Shown here: one piece after another, positions 8,028 to 15,628 of the stretch
Layout of the letters: every line of letters begins with the position of its first letter
How positions within the stretch are numbered: the stretch's first letter is position 1
Assembly: GCA_035568175.1 (NCBI GenBank)
Contig: DATMON010000015.1
Span: forward strand, 62,001-126,000
Origin: AV40 sp035568175
Lineage (GTDB): Bacteria; Verrucomicrobiota; Verrucomicrobiia; Chthoniobacterales; UBA10450
Direction of reading: 5' to 3'
Length of the DNA stretch: 64,000 nucleotides
The notes under the pieces: generated by a model
Seen by the model: the letters and a program-made list of their open reading frames with translations, nothing else
What the model was told of the DNA's origin: nothing
Databases searched by the model: none
Position numbers and translations under genes: made by a program

Positions 8028-8249
8028 GACGGATAGACGTTTCGCAAAGAGAGCCGGGACGGTCAAGAAACTTGCGCGCTAATCGTTAATTCGTTCAAAA
8101 ATGCGGCCGGCACGGCCGCCACCACAACTGGCGCTCGACCAGAGTGTCCATCGGTCGTGCACGTTTCAGCTCGGCGAACCTGGTCCAAGTTGGATCCAGT
8201 TCCCAACTGGATAAACACGAATGAGATAAAGTGTTGTGCTTCTTTACCT

Positions 8250-8265
8250 TGGAGCCTAGGGGATT
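8250..8265. repeat. 16-bp direct repeat of the tRNA-Ala 3' end
   Basis: TGGAGCCTAGGGGATT is identical to 8675-8690, the 3' end of tRNA-Ala. The homology stops after 16 bp. Together the copies bracket 425 bp that contain the GIY-YIG gene, a pattern that could be left by site-specific integration at the tRNA or by partial duplication. Confidence 0.6.
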
Positions 8266-8303
8266 ATCTCCCGCTAGTGCATCCGATAGTGCGACCATTT
8301 TTG

Positions 8304-8549
8304 TCAGAGACGGCTCTTTATAAACGCGCGTCCTGAAGCCGATTTGAGGTAGCGCTCAAACTCCACAGCACGAGCACGATCAGAAAATGCAACATAGGTC
8401 TTCAGACGCCATGGTCTCCATTTAGACGTGTGTCGAACGTGCCCGAGATTGTGAATTTTGATTCGTTTACGCAGATCGTCGGTTAAACCCGTGTAGAACC
8501 GCCGCGGATCGATCTCGCTTTGAAGAATATAAACGTAGAAAAACTTCAT
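8304..8549 (-). CDS. GIY-YIG domain protein
   Basis: An 81-residue protein, essentially one GIY-YIG nuclease-fold domain: FFYVYILQS, FYTGLTDDLRKRIKIHN, HTSKWRPWRLKTY and a helix with ARAVEFERYLK. Single-domain versions are UvrC/SLX1-like and are common small genes next to tRNA genes. The substrate is unknown and nuclease activity is inferred. The ATG at 8549 is chosen because the domain begins there. Sequence further upstream in frame runs into the tRNA gene and is not protein-like. Confidence 0.85.
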   Translation of the reverse strand: MKFFYVYILQSEIDPRRFYTGLTDDLRKRIKIHNLGHVRHTSKWRPWRLKTYVAFSDRARAVEFERYLKSASGRAFIKSRL

Positions 8550-8674
8550 CGCGCCGTTCTTTGGCTTGCCGAGTCGTAGCTCGCTGCGTTGATATCCACA
8601 AGGACGATGACGTCCGCCTTCACTAAAGTTACGGCGCGACAGTCCACGCTCTCCGCCACGCTGCGAGCGTAGAC

Positions 8675-8747
8675 TGGAGCCTAGGGGATTCGAACCCCTG
8701 ACCTCCTCAATGCCATTGAGGCGCTCTACCAACTGAGCTAAGACCCC
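8675..8747 (-). tRNA. tRNA-Ala (anticodon GGC)
   Basis: The reverse strand reads GGGGTCTTAGCTCAGTTGGT at the 5' end, with a D-loop AGTTGGTAGA, an anticodon stem CCTCA/TGAGG enclosing ATGGCAT (anticodon GGC), a T-arm AGGGG-TTCGAAT-CCCCT and an acceptor stem GGGGTCT/AGGCTCC with discriminator A. It is 73 nt long and CCA is not encoded. Confidence 0.97.
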
Positions 8748-8788
8748 GAAACGAAGTCAGACTTTAGATTTTCGATCGCCGATTGCAA

Positions 8789-9604
8789 CTAACGAGCGAC
8801 GATTGAAATTTTGGCGCGCTTGGCAAGGTCGACAATCGCTCCGTGCTCGAGCAGCAGGGTTTTTCCGGCTTCGATCCCGATGACGCGAAGTTTTGCTTCG
8901 GCGCCGACTTTGATCGTTTCGACGCCGACCACTGGAACGTCAAAGCGCATGTCCTGATTTGGCTTCGCGACTTTGATCATGACCGCGCCTTCGCGGGCAA
9001 GCGCGCCGCCCCGTTTGATTGCGTCATTGGTCCCTTCGAAAGCTTCGACCGCGAGCACGGTTCCGTTTTTGACGATGATGGTTTGCCCAATGTCGAGTCG
9101 TGCAATCTCCTTGGCGACGGTCCAGCCAAGATCGACATCTTCCTCTTCGGCGCGCGACAACTTCGCTCCGGTAACTAAGCCTTTTGCGGCCAGTTCTTCT
9201 TCGAGAAAAGTTGTCGCCGGCAAAAGTTGGATATCCACTTTGCCAAGCTCGTCCGCGATCGCGGTGAAGATTGATTCGGCGTTGCGCTGCTTGAGTTTGG
9301 CGAGGACAACCAGCGCTTTCACATCCGGCCGGAGATCGAAAAGATTCTTCGGCGCAATCTGGCCGGCCATGATCGCCCGATGGACCTTGTGTTCGCGAAA
9401 AAATTTCAGGAGCCGCCCCAATTGTCCGACCCGCAGCCATTCCACCACATCGACATGTTGCGAAATCGCGCGGTCGGTCTCGTCGGCGAACGCGGCAGCG
9501 ACGATTGTCTTTACACCAGCTTTGCGCGCAGCCGCGGCGAGAATTTTAGGGTAAACGCCGTTGCCCGCGATGATTCCGAGAAGTTGTAGCGGTGCTTGTG
9601 CCAA
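8789..9604 (-). CDS. lpxI: UDP-2,3-diacylglucosamine pyrophosphatase, LpxI type
   Basis: A 271-residue protein of the LpxI (DUF1009) family. The N-terminal Rossmann-like part contains LGIIAGNGVYPKILA and VEWLRVGQLGRLLKFF, and the middle KHR-like region has AIMAGQI. The C-terminal catalytic domain has GWTVAKEIARLDIGQTIIVKNG, VLAVEAFEGTNDAIKRGG and DMRFDVPVVGVETI. It hydrolyses UDP-2,3-diacylglucosamine to lipid X in lipid A synthesis at the inner membrane. The start must be TTG at 9604: no ATG or GTG lies upstream in frame before a stop, and the family motif begins at residue 8. That TTG and the first seven codons lie inside a palindromic repeat (9583-9652). It is downstream of atpC on the same strand. 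Confidence 0.92.
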   Translation of the reverse strand: MAQAPLQLLGIIAGNGVYPKILAAAARKAGVKTIVAAAFADETDRAISQHVDVVEWLRVGQLGRLLKFFREHKVHRAIMAGQIAPKNLFDLRPDVKALVVLAKLKQRNAESIFTAIADELGKVDIQLLPATTFLEEELAAKGLVTGAKLSRAEEEDVDLGWTVAKEIARLDIGQTIIVKNGTVLAVEAFEGTNDAIKRGGALAREGAVMIKVAKPNQDMRFDVPVVGVETIKVGAEAKLRVIGIEAGKTLLLEHGAIVDLAKRAKISIVAR

Positions 9605-9652
9605 GCACCGAATCTCAAATAAACAGGCGCTTGATACAAGCGCCTCTACAAC
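9583..9652. repeat. GTTGTAG..CTACAAC double-hairpin element, copy A
   Basis: Ends GTTGTAG (9583-9589) and CTACAAC (9646-9652) are exact inverted repeats. Two hairpins lie inside: CGGTGCTTG-TGC-CAAGCACCG (9590-9610) and GGCGCTTG-ATA-CAAGCGCC (9626-9644), separated by an AT-rich spacer ending TAAACA. It closely resembles copy B (24531-24601) in order and spacing. It contains the lpxI start codon. Confidence 0.85.
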
Positions 9653-9713
9653 AAATCAATTATTCGCCCGACCTGCGGACTTCCTCATGCCCGCATTGCA
9701 AAGTCTTGGAAGC

Positions 9714-10118
9714 TTACGAATGACGGCGGCGTTTGACGTGCAATTGCGCGAGCGCTTTTTGCAGAGAAGCCTGAATCGCGGCGACTTCTTCGGCGGTGTG
9801 ATCTTCTTTCATCGCCGCCTGCGCGCGTTCGACAGCCTTTTCCGCTGCGGCGGCGTCGATCTTCTCAGCTTCCAGCGCCATATCGGTTAAAACAGAAACA
9901 CCGTCCGCTTTGATCTCAACAAATCCTTCGCCGACCGCCATGGCAGTTTCACGTCCATCCTTGATGACGCGAAGCTCTCCCGGTTTCAACGTCGTCAGGA
10001 CCGGCACGTGTTTCGGATAAACACCGAGCTCACCTTCCGCTCCGGGCAACGTGACCATGTCCACGTCCTCGGAATAAATTTTTTCCTCGGGCGTGACGAT
10101 CTCGAGTTTCAGGGTCAT
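9714..10118 (-). CDS. atpC: ATP synthase F1 subunit epsilon
   Basis: A 134-residue protein of usual length. The N-terminal beta-sandwich shows LKLEIVTPEEKIYSEDVDMVTLPGAEGELGVYPKHVP, and the C-terminal helical hairpin holds ALEAEKIDAAAAEKAVERAQAAM. It is a central-stalk subunit that couples the c-ring and gamma to the catalytic head and can inhibit ATP hydrolysis. The ATG at 10118 overlaps the TGA of the preceding four-helix-bundle gene (ATGA), so translation of atpC is now coupled to that inserted gene instead of atpD. Confidence 0.95.
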   Translation of the reverse strand: MTLKLEIVTPEEKIYSEDVDMVTLPGAEGELGVYPKHVPVLTTLKPGELRVIKDGRETAMAVGEGFVEIKADGVSVLTDMALEAEKIDAAAAEKAVERAQAAMKEDHTAEEVAAIQASLQKALAQLHVKRRRHS

Positions 10119-10504
10119 GGATTTTCGATTTTGGATTTTCGATTTTCGATTGACTGCCGCGCAACTGCCGTTTTGCGGCTGGACACAAAGATGGCCGTTA
10201 GTTCGCTCGCTTCGTCCAATAGAGGCTGAACCCGACGCGGTGGAAGAAGCCTGCGCCCGATCAGTAATTCAAGCCAGAGACAAGTCTCATCGGCTTCTTC
10301 CTCTACGATACTAGTCTTATTGATGAAATCGGGTCGTGATTTCGCCCGACAGAGAGCACGATAATTCGCAGCCACAGAAGTGCCGCTTCTAACGATCTGA
10401 CCGGCGATTACATTCCCGGTGCGGCTGTGCGGAAGCGCCTCAGCCAAATCAAGAATCCGCAGCGCGAACTGTTTCGTTCGATCTTTCAGCTCCGCTTCTT
10501 TCAT
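10115..10504 (-). CDS. Four-helix-bundle protein (S23/IVP family) inserted in the atp operon
   Basis: A 129-residue protein of the four helix bundle family, related to proteins encoded in 23S rRNA intervening sequences: LKDRTKQFALRILDLAEALP, GQIVRSGTSVAANYRALCRAKS, FINKTSIVEEEADETCLWLELL. Its molecular role is unknown; no rRNA is near. It sits between atpD and atpC, which are normally adjacent, and its 3' end overlaps atpC by 4 bp. Both flanks carry short AT-rich repeats of TCGAAAATC (10119-10150 and 10508-10536), and the last codons (ENRKSKIENP) are encoded by that repeat sequence, which suggests insertion of a small module. Confidence 0.88.
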   Translation of the reverse strand: MKEAELKDRTKQFALRILDLAEALPHSRTGNVIAGQIVRSGTSVAANYRALCRAKSRPDFINKTSIVEEEADETCLWLELLIGRRLLPPRRVQPLLDEASELTAIFVSSRKTAVARQSIENRKSKIENP

Positions 10505-10538
10505 AACAAATCGAAAATCGCCATTCGAGATTCGAAAA

Positions 10539-11945
10539 TCACTCTTTGATCATGTCGATGTTGCCTTTCATGTAGAAGTTCGTTTCTGGAACATCATCAT
10601 GTTTGCCCTCGAGGATTTCTTTGAAACCTTTCACCGTCTCTTGAATCGACACGTACTGTCCTTTCGTTCCCGTGAAAACTTCCGCGACGTGGAACGGTTG
10701 ACTCAAAAATCTTTGGATCTTGCGCGCACGATAGACAGTCAGTTTGTCCTCCGGACTTAGTTCGTCCATTCCGAGAATGGCGATGATGTCCTGCAAATCT
10801 TTGTAACGCTGCAACACCCGCTGCACGCCGCGCGCGACGTTGTAATGTTCTTCGCCGACAATTTCCGGCGCGAGCGATTTGGATGTCGATGCCAACGGAT
10901 CGACCGCCGGATAAATTCCAAGCTCAGCGATCGAACGTTCGAGCACGATGGTCGAATCCAAATGCGCAAACGTGTTTGCGGGCGCGGGATCAGTCAGGTC
11001 GTCCGCCGGAACGTAAACCGCTTGGAACGAAGTGATCGATCCTTTCTTGGTCGACGTGATTCGCTCCTGTAAATCGCCCATTTCCGCAGACAGCGTCGGC
11101 TGATAGCCAACTGCGCTCGGTGTTCGGCCTAACAAAGCCGAAACTTCCGAACCAGCCTGTGAGAACCGAAAGATATTATCGATGAAGAGAAGCACGTCCT
11201 GATTGCGCTCGTCCCGGAAAAATTCCGTCATCGCCAGGGCGGAAAGTCCGACCCGCAGACGCGCGCCTGGCGGTTCGTTCATCTGGCCGAAAACCATTCC
11301 CACCTTCGACTTCGACAAATCTTTTTGATCGATCACGCCCGCCTCGCTCATTTCCTTGTAAAGATCGTTGCCTTCGCGGGTGCGCTCGCCCACTCCGGCG
11401 AACATCGAAACACCGCCGTGGCCTTTGGCGATATTGTTGATCAGCTCCATGATGACAACCGTCTTGCCAACGCCGGCGCCGCCGAACGCGCCGACCTTGC
11501 CGCCTTTCGAGAAAGGACAGATCAAATCAATAACTTTGATGCCAGTTTCGAGGATCTGGACTTTTGTGTCCTGATCGGTCAGTGCCGGCGCCGGGCGGTG
11601 AATCGGATAGCGCTTGGTGAATTTCACCGGACCACGGTTATCGACCGCTTCGCCGGTAACATTGAACAAACGCCCAAGCACGCCTTCGCCCACCGGCACG
11701 CTGATTGGGCCGCCGGTGTCGTTCACGCTCATCCCGCGCTTCAAACCTTCGGTCGAAGACATGGCGATCGTCCGGACCCAGCTTTCGCCGAGATGCTGTT
11801 GCACTTCGAGAGTGAGCTTGGTCGGGTTACCGTTGACTTCGTATTCGATCTCGAGCGCGTTGTAGATTTTCGGCAAGTGCTTCACGTCCGAAAATTCGAC
11901 GTCCACCACGGGACCGATCACTTGAACGATGTTTCCTTTATTCAT
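10539..11945 (-). CDS. atpD: ATP synthase F1 subunit beta
   Basis: A 468-residue catalytic subunit, full length. The Walker A motif is GGAGVGKTV, the catalytic Glu lies in GVGERTREGNDLY and Walker B in DVLLFIDNIFRF; SALLGRTPSAVGYQPTL and AADDLTDPAPA-type segments (here VPADDLTDPAPANTFAHLD) are present. It binds ATP at the alpha/beta interface in the F1 head on the cytoplasmic side. It follows atpG by 9 bp and is separated from atpC by the inserted four-helix-bundle gene. Confidence 0.98.
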   Translation of the reverse strand: MNKGNIVQVIGPVVDVEFSDVKHLPKIYNALEIEYEVNGNPTKLTLEVQQHLGESWVRTIAMSSTEGLKRGMSVNDTGGPISVPVGEGVLGRLFNVTGEAVDNRGPVKFTKRYPIHRPAPALTDQDTKVQILETGIKVIDLICPFSKGGKVGAFGGAGVGKTVVIMELINNIAKGHGGVSMFAGVGERTREGNDLYKEMSEAGVIDQKDLSKSKVGMVFGQMNEPPGARLRVGLSALAMTEFFRDERNQDVLLFIDNIFRFSQAGSEVSALLGRTPSAVGYQPTLSAEMGDLQERITSTKKGSITSFQAVYVPADDLTDPAPANTFAHLDSTIVLERSIAELGIYPAVDPLASTSKSLAPEIVGEEHYNVARGVQRVLQRYKDLQDIIAILGMDELSPEDKLTVYRARKIQRFLSQPFHVAEVFTGTKGQYVSIQETVKGFKEILEGKHDDVPETNFYMKGNIDMIKE

Positions 11946-11954
11946 AAATCTTAA

Positions 11955-12830
11955 CTAACCACCCAGCGCCATTTGCGCGGTCGCGATTTCGAGCAATTCG
12001 GTCGTGATTCCAGCCTGGCGCATTTTGTTGTATTCGAGAGTGAGATCCTTGATGAATTGGTTTGCGTTGTCGGTCGCGTTCTTCATCGCCACCATCCGTG
12101 CGCTGTGCTCGGACGCGCGGGCGTCGAGGATCATCTGGAAAACCTCATGCTGGATGTAAAAGGGCAACATCGCGTCGAGCACGACCTCGGCACTGGGCTC
12201 GAAAACATAACCGAGCATTGGATCGACATCCTCCGTCGCCGCCTCGGCTGATTCGCTCTTTGGCAAATCGAAACTGCTGATCGGCAACAACGTCTCCACG
12301 ACTGGCCGCTGATTGATCGTGTTAATGAAATGGGTGTAGAGGACGGAAACCTTGTCCACTTCGCGATTGAGGAATTTCTCGGTGCAAAATTTCGAGATCG
12401 CCTTCGTTTCGACAAAACTCGGCGAGTCCTTCAATTCGAAATCGGCCAGCAACTCGCGCTTTGTCCGCGCGACGAACTGCCGCGCTTTTTTCCCGGTGAC
12501 TACAAACGCTGTTTTCGCCTGATCGAAATTTGCAGCTTCACGGAAGAGATTTGTATTCAGAGAGCCGGCCAATCCTTTGTCCGTGCTGATGATTAGGACC
12601 AGCTCCTTCTTGACCTCACGAATCTGAAGCAGCGGATGCAGTGTCGGATCGGTCCGCTTTTGCAATGAAACGAGCACCTTGTTCATTAAGGCGGCGTATG
12701 GCCGGCCGGCGAGCGCGTGCTGCTGGGCCCTCCGCATCTTGGACGCAGCCACCATCTGCATCGCTTTGGTGAGCTGGCCGATGTTACGAATCGATTTGAT
12801 CCGGCGGCGAATGTCTTGCGTGCTTGCCAT
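11955..12830 (-). CDS. atpG: ATP synthase F1 subunit gamma
   Basis: A 291-residue central shaft subunit. The N-terminus STQDIRRRIKSIRNIGQLTKAMQMVAASKMRRAQ and the C-terminus ATDNANQFIKDLTLEYNKMRQAGITTELLEIATA form the antiparallel coiled coil that rotates in the alpha3beta3 head. The middle Rossmann-like region includes LVLIISTDKGLAGSLNTNLF. Length and order (atpA-atpG-atpD) are normal. Confidence 0.97.
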   Translation of the reverse strand: MASTQDIRRRIKSIRNIGQLTKAMQMVAASKMRRAQQHALAGRPYAALMNKVLVSLQKRTDPTLHPLLQIREVKKELVLIISTDKGLAGSLNTNLFREAANFDQAKTAFVVTGKKARQFVARTKRELLADFELKDSPSFVETKAISKFCTEKFLNREVDKVSVLYTHFINTINQRPVVETLLPISSFDLPKSESAEAATEDVDPMLGYVFEPSAEVVLDAMLPFYIQHEVFQMILDARASEHSARMVAMKNATDNANQFIKDLTLEYNKMRQAGITTELLEIATAQMALGG

Positions 12831-12845
12831 TGCTCGTTGGCCAAA

Positions 12846-14378
12846 TTATTGCCAGGTCGTTTTGAAATCCTCCATCGCGCTCTTGAGCTGCGACTCGAGA
12901 TCTTGATCGAGTTGTCCTTTTTCGCGGATCGCCTTAAGCAAACTTTCCTTCCGGGTTTGCAGCCAATCCTGGAGCTTCAATTGAAATTCTTTGACGCGAT
13001 CGACCGGCACAGGATCGAGATATCCATTTTGCATCGCCCACATGACCGCGACCTGTTCTTCAACCGGGATCGGGTTGTATTGCTTCTGCTTGAACAACTC
13101 GACGATGCGTTGACCTCTTTCGAGGCGCGCTTTGGTCGCCGCGTCTAAATCGGAACCGAACTGCGCGAACGCGGCCAGCTCGCGGAATTGCGCCAGGTCG
13201 AGCTTCACTTTGCCGGCTACTTGCTTGATCGCTTTGATTTGCGCCGCCGAACCGACGCGACTCACTGACAAGCCGACGGAAATCGCGGGACGCACGCCCT
13301 GATAAAAGAGATCGGTCTCAAGATAAATCTGGCCGTCGGTAATCGAGATGACGTTGGTCGGAATGTAAGCCGAGACGTCGCCAGCTTGCGTCTCGATGAT
13401 CGGAAGCGCGGTCAGCGAGCCGCCGCCGAATTCCTCGGCGATGCGGGCGCTGCGTTCGAGCAAACGCGAATGCAAGTAAAACACGTCACCGGGATACGCT
13501 TCGCGACCGGACGGGCGTTTCAGAACCAGTGAAACCTGCCGATACGCGACTGCGTGTTTCGATAAATCGTCATAAATAATGAGCGCGTCCATTCCGTTGT
13601 CCATAAACCACTCGCCCATGGCTGCGCCAGCAAACGGCGCCAGATATTGATTCGTCGCCGTGTCCGACGCTGGCGCGGAAATGATGGTCGTATAGGGCAT
13701 CGCGCCTTCGCGTTCGAGAACGTCGAGAGCGCGCGCGACGTTGGAATTCTTCTGACCAATCGCAACGTAAATGCAGTAAAGCGGTCGATAATTCTTATCG
13801 CCTTGTTCCTCAGCGGCTTTGTTCAAGCGCGCCTGACTGATGATTGTGTCAATTGCGATCGTCGATTTCCCGGTCGCGCGGTCGCCGATAATGAGCTCGC
13901 GCTGGCCCCGGCCGATTGGGATCATCGCGTCGATCGCCATGATTCCGGTCTGAACTGGCTGGCTCACACTCCGGCGCTTGATCACGCCCGGTGCAATTTT
14001 TTCCAGCGGATAAAATGTTTCGGTCTTAACCGGTCCCTTGTCGTCGAGGGGCAGGCCGATAGTGTTGACGACGCGGCCGAGAAGCGCTTTGCCAACAGGG
14101 ACTTGGAGAAGTTTTCCCGTTGTTTTAACTTCGTCGCCTTCGGAAACTTTGGTTGATTCGCCGAGCAAAATCGCGCCGACTTCGGTTTCCTCCAGGTTCA
14201 AGGCGAGCCCGAACACGCCGTTCGGAAACTCGATCATCTCATTGAGCATGACGTCGCTCAGGCCTTCGATGCGGGCGACGCCGTCGCCGGTTTCGCGAAC
14301 AACGCCGACATTGCTCTTGGATGTCGAAGTTTTTAGTCCCGCGATCTTCGTTTCAATCTCCTCAAGAATACTGCTCAT
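12846..14378 (-). CDS. atpA: ATP synthase F1 subunit alpha
   Basis: A 510-residue subunit with the non-catalytic nucleotide site GDRATGKSTIAIDTII, ALIIYDDLSKHAVAYRQVSL, the SVSRVGSAAQIKA signature region and a normal N-terminal crown (GDGVARIEGL). It forms the F1 head with beta. Spacing to atpH is 12 bp and to atpG 15 bp. No deviation from the family is seen. Confidence 0.98.
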   Translation of the reverse strand: MSSILEEIETKIAGLKTSTSKSNVGVVRETGDGVARIEGLSDVMLNEMIEFPNGVFGLALNLEETEVGAILLGESTKVSEGDEVKTTGKLLQVPVGKALLGRVVNTIGLPLDDKGPVKTETFYPLEKIAPGVIKRRSVSQPVQTGIMAIDAMIPIGRGQRELIIGDRATGKSTIAIDTIISQARLNKAAEEQGDKNYRPLYCIYVAIGQKNSNVARALDVLEREGAMPYTTIISAPASDTATNQYLAPFAGAAMGEWFMDNGMDALIIYDDLSKHAVAYRQVSLVLKRPSGREAYPGDVFYLHSRLLERSARIAEEFGGGSLTALPIIETQAGDVSAYIPTNVISITDGQIYLETDLFYQGVRPAISVGLSVSRVGSAAQIKAIKQVAGKVKLDLAQFRELAAFAQFGSDLDAATKARLERGQRIVELFKQKQYNPIPVEEQVAVMWAMQNGYLDPVPVDRVKEFQLKLQDWLQTRKESLLKAIREKGQLDQDLESQLKSAMEDFKTTWQ

Positions 14379-14390
14379 GGTTTTAGTTGA

Positions 14391-14783
14391 TTAAAGTTGT
14401 TGTTGAAGTCGTTCCAATCGATTGCGGAGCGTCCCGTCCCAAACATCACTGCCCACGCGAACGCGCACACCGCCGAGAAGGGTTGGATCGACTATGAATT
14501 CAGTGGTCAAAGCGCCGCCGTACTTTTTCTTCAACCGCGCAACGATGTCGGCGGCCGTCTGCGGGGCCAGTGCCATCGCGCTTTCGATTTTGGCGTGCCG
14601 CTTCTCAATCTCGAGCCGAAGCAAGCGTTTGTAATACTGCAACACGTCCACAAAATGGCGCGGTCGCTTTGAGATCAGGGACTGGACGAGGGACGCTATT
14701 TTGCCCCGATCAAGCTGGCCGTCGGTAAAACTAGCGCGCAGCATTCCCCGCGAAAGCTGGCGGATCTCCTTATTAATTCTCAT
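14391..14783 (-). CDS. atpH: ATP synthase subunit delta, short form
   Basis: A 130-residue protein; the usual delta/OSCP length is about 175-180. The C-terminal domain is clear (FIVDPTLLGGVRVRVGSDVWDGTLRNRLERLQ). The N-terminal helical domain, which binds the top of alpha, is only partly present (QLSRGMLRASFTDGQLDRGKIASLVQSLI) and seems shortened by about 45 residues. ATG 14783 overlaps the atpF stop (TGATG); a GTG three bases earlier is an alternative. It should still link the b-dimer to F1. Confidence 0.88.
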   Translation of the reverse strand: MRINKEIRQLSRGMLRASFTDGQLDRGKIASLVQSLISKRPRHFVDVLQYYKRLLRLEIEKRHAKIESAMALAPQTAADIVARLKKKYGGALTTEFIVDPTLLGGVRVRVGSDVWDGTLRNRLERLQQQL

Positions 14784-15325
14784 CACGCAACTTGCCGCGC
14801 AGCTTCCTCTTGCAAACGCTTTTGGTCCTCAGGTGTGAGCACTTTGCCCGTAACTTTCGCGGTTGTATCGACCACGAGCCGTCCGAGTTCCCGTTTCAGA
14901 TTCTGCATTTGGCGTTCGTGCTCGAGAGCCGCCGCTTCCTTCGCCTTGGCGACGATTTGCTCCGCGGCCGCGATCGCTTCCTGTTGTTTGCGCTCTGACA
15001 AATGCGCCGCGCTCTCACGCGCTTCGTCAATCATCCTTTGTGCGTCAGCATTCGCCTTCGCCAAAATTTCCTGATAGCGCTTCTCAGCTTCGGCGAGTTC
15101 TTTCCGGATCTTCTCCGCGTTGAGCTGGCCTTGCTCAATATTACGCCGGCGCTCTTCGAGGACAGCCAGGATCGGTTTATAGGCAAACCGGCGCAAAAGG
15201 AATGCGACGATGCAGAAGCTCACGACCTGCGCCAGAAACAGCTTCCAATTCCAGCCGAAGGTCTCAGCTGTTTCGCGTAGAACGTCACTGACGCCTCCGC
15301 TGGCAGCAGCAATTATCACATTCAT
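14783..15325 (-). CDS. atpF: ATP synthase Fo subunit b
   Basis: A 180-residue protein with one N-terminal membrane helix (about 25-47, NWKLFLAQVVSFCIVAFLL), preceded by a short periplasmic segment, followed by RRFAYKPILAVLEERRRNIEQG and a long charged coiled coil rich in Ala/Glu/Lys that forms the peripheral stalk. Only one b-type gene is present, so the stalk is probably a homodimer. It overlaps atpH. Confidence 0.95.
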   Translation of the reverse strand: MNVIIAAASGGVSDVLRETAETFGWNWKLFLAQVVSFCIVAFLLRRFAYKPILAVLEERRRNIEQGQLNAEKIRKELAEAEKRYQEILAKANADAQRMIDEARESAAHLSERKQQEAIAAAEQIVAKAKEAAALEHERQMQNLKRELGRLVVDTTAKVTGKVLTPEDQKRLQEEAARQVA

Positions 15326-15368
15326 GGTGTAAATCTCGGGCGCAAACCGATCGCCTCTCTCAGTTTAA

Positions 15369-15581
15369 TTAGTGGACGAGATAGAGCGCGTAGAACACGA
15401 TCGCTTCGGTCAACGCGATGGCCAGAATGCCGTGCACGAGCACTTGGGTGAACGCACCCGGATTACGACCGACCGCGCTGGTCATTCCCAAGCCGGTCAG
15501 GCCGATTCCAATTCCGACGCCCATCGCGGCAAGCCCGACGTGAATGCTTCCGCCCAGTTCTGCTAGTAGTGGTAGTATCAT
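15369..15581 (-). CDS. atpE: ATP synthase Fo subunit c
   Basis: A 70-residue hairpin of two membrane helices. Helix 1 carries the glycine motif GVGIGIGLTGLG, the polar loop has GRNPGAF, and helix 2 has the ion-carrying Glu59 in AIALTEAIVFYALYL. There is no Gln in helix 1 and no Ser/Thr after the Glu, so the sodium-type ligand set is absent and proton coupling is more likely. The ATG at 15581 lies 47 bp after atpB. Confidence 0.95.
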   Translation of the reverse strand: MILPLLAELGGSIHVGLAAMGVGIGIGLTGLGMTSAVGRNPGAFTQVLVHGILAIALTEAIVFYALYLVH

Positions 15582-15628
15582 ATTTTGTTGGTTAGTTTTG
15601 TGATCTCGTTCTGAGATCGCCGAAAAAA

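Noticed and set aside
8095..8298. 67-residue minus-strand frame next to the tRNA-end repeat
   Set aside because: No domain-like pattern, and its N-terminal part reads through the tRNA-derived repeat.
11325..11954. 209-residue open frame antisense to atpD
   Set aside because: A mirror of atpD codon bias with no domain-like sequence and no ribosome binding site.
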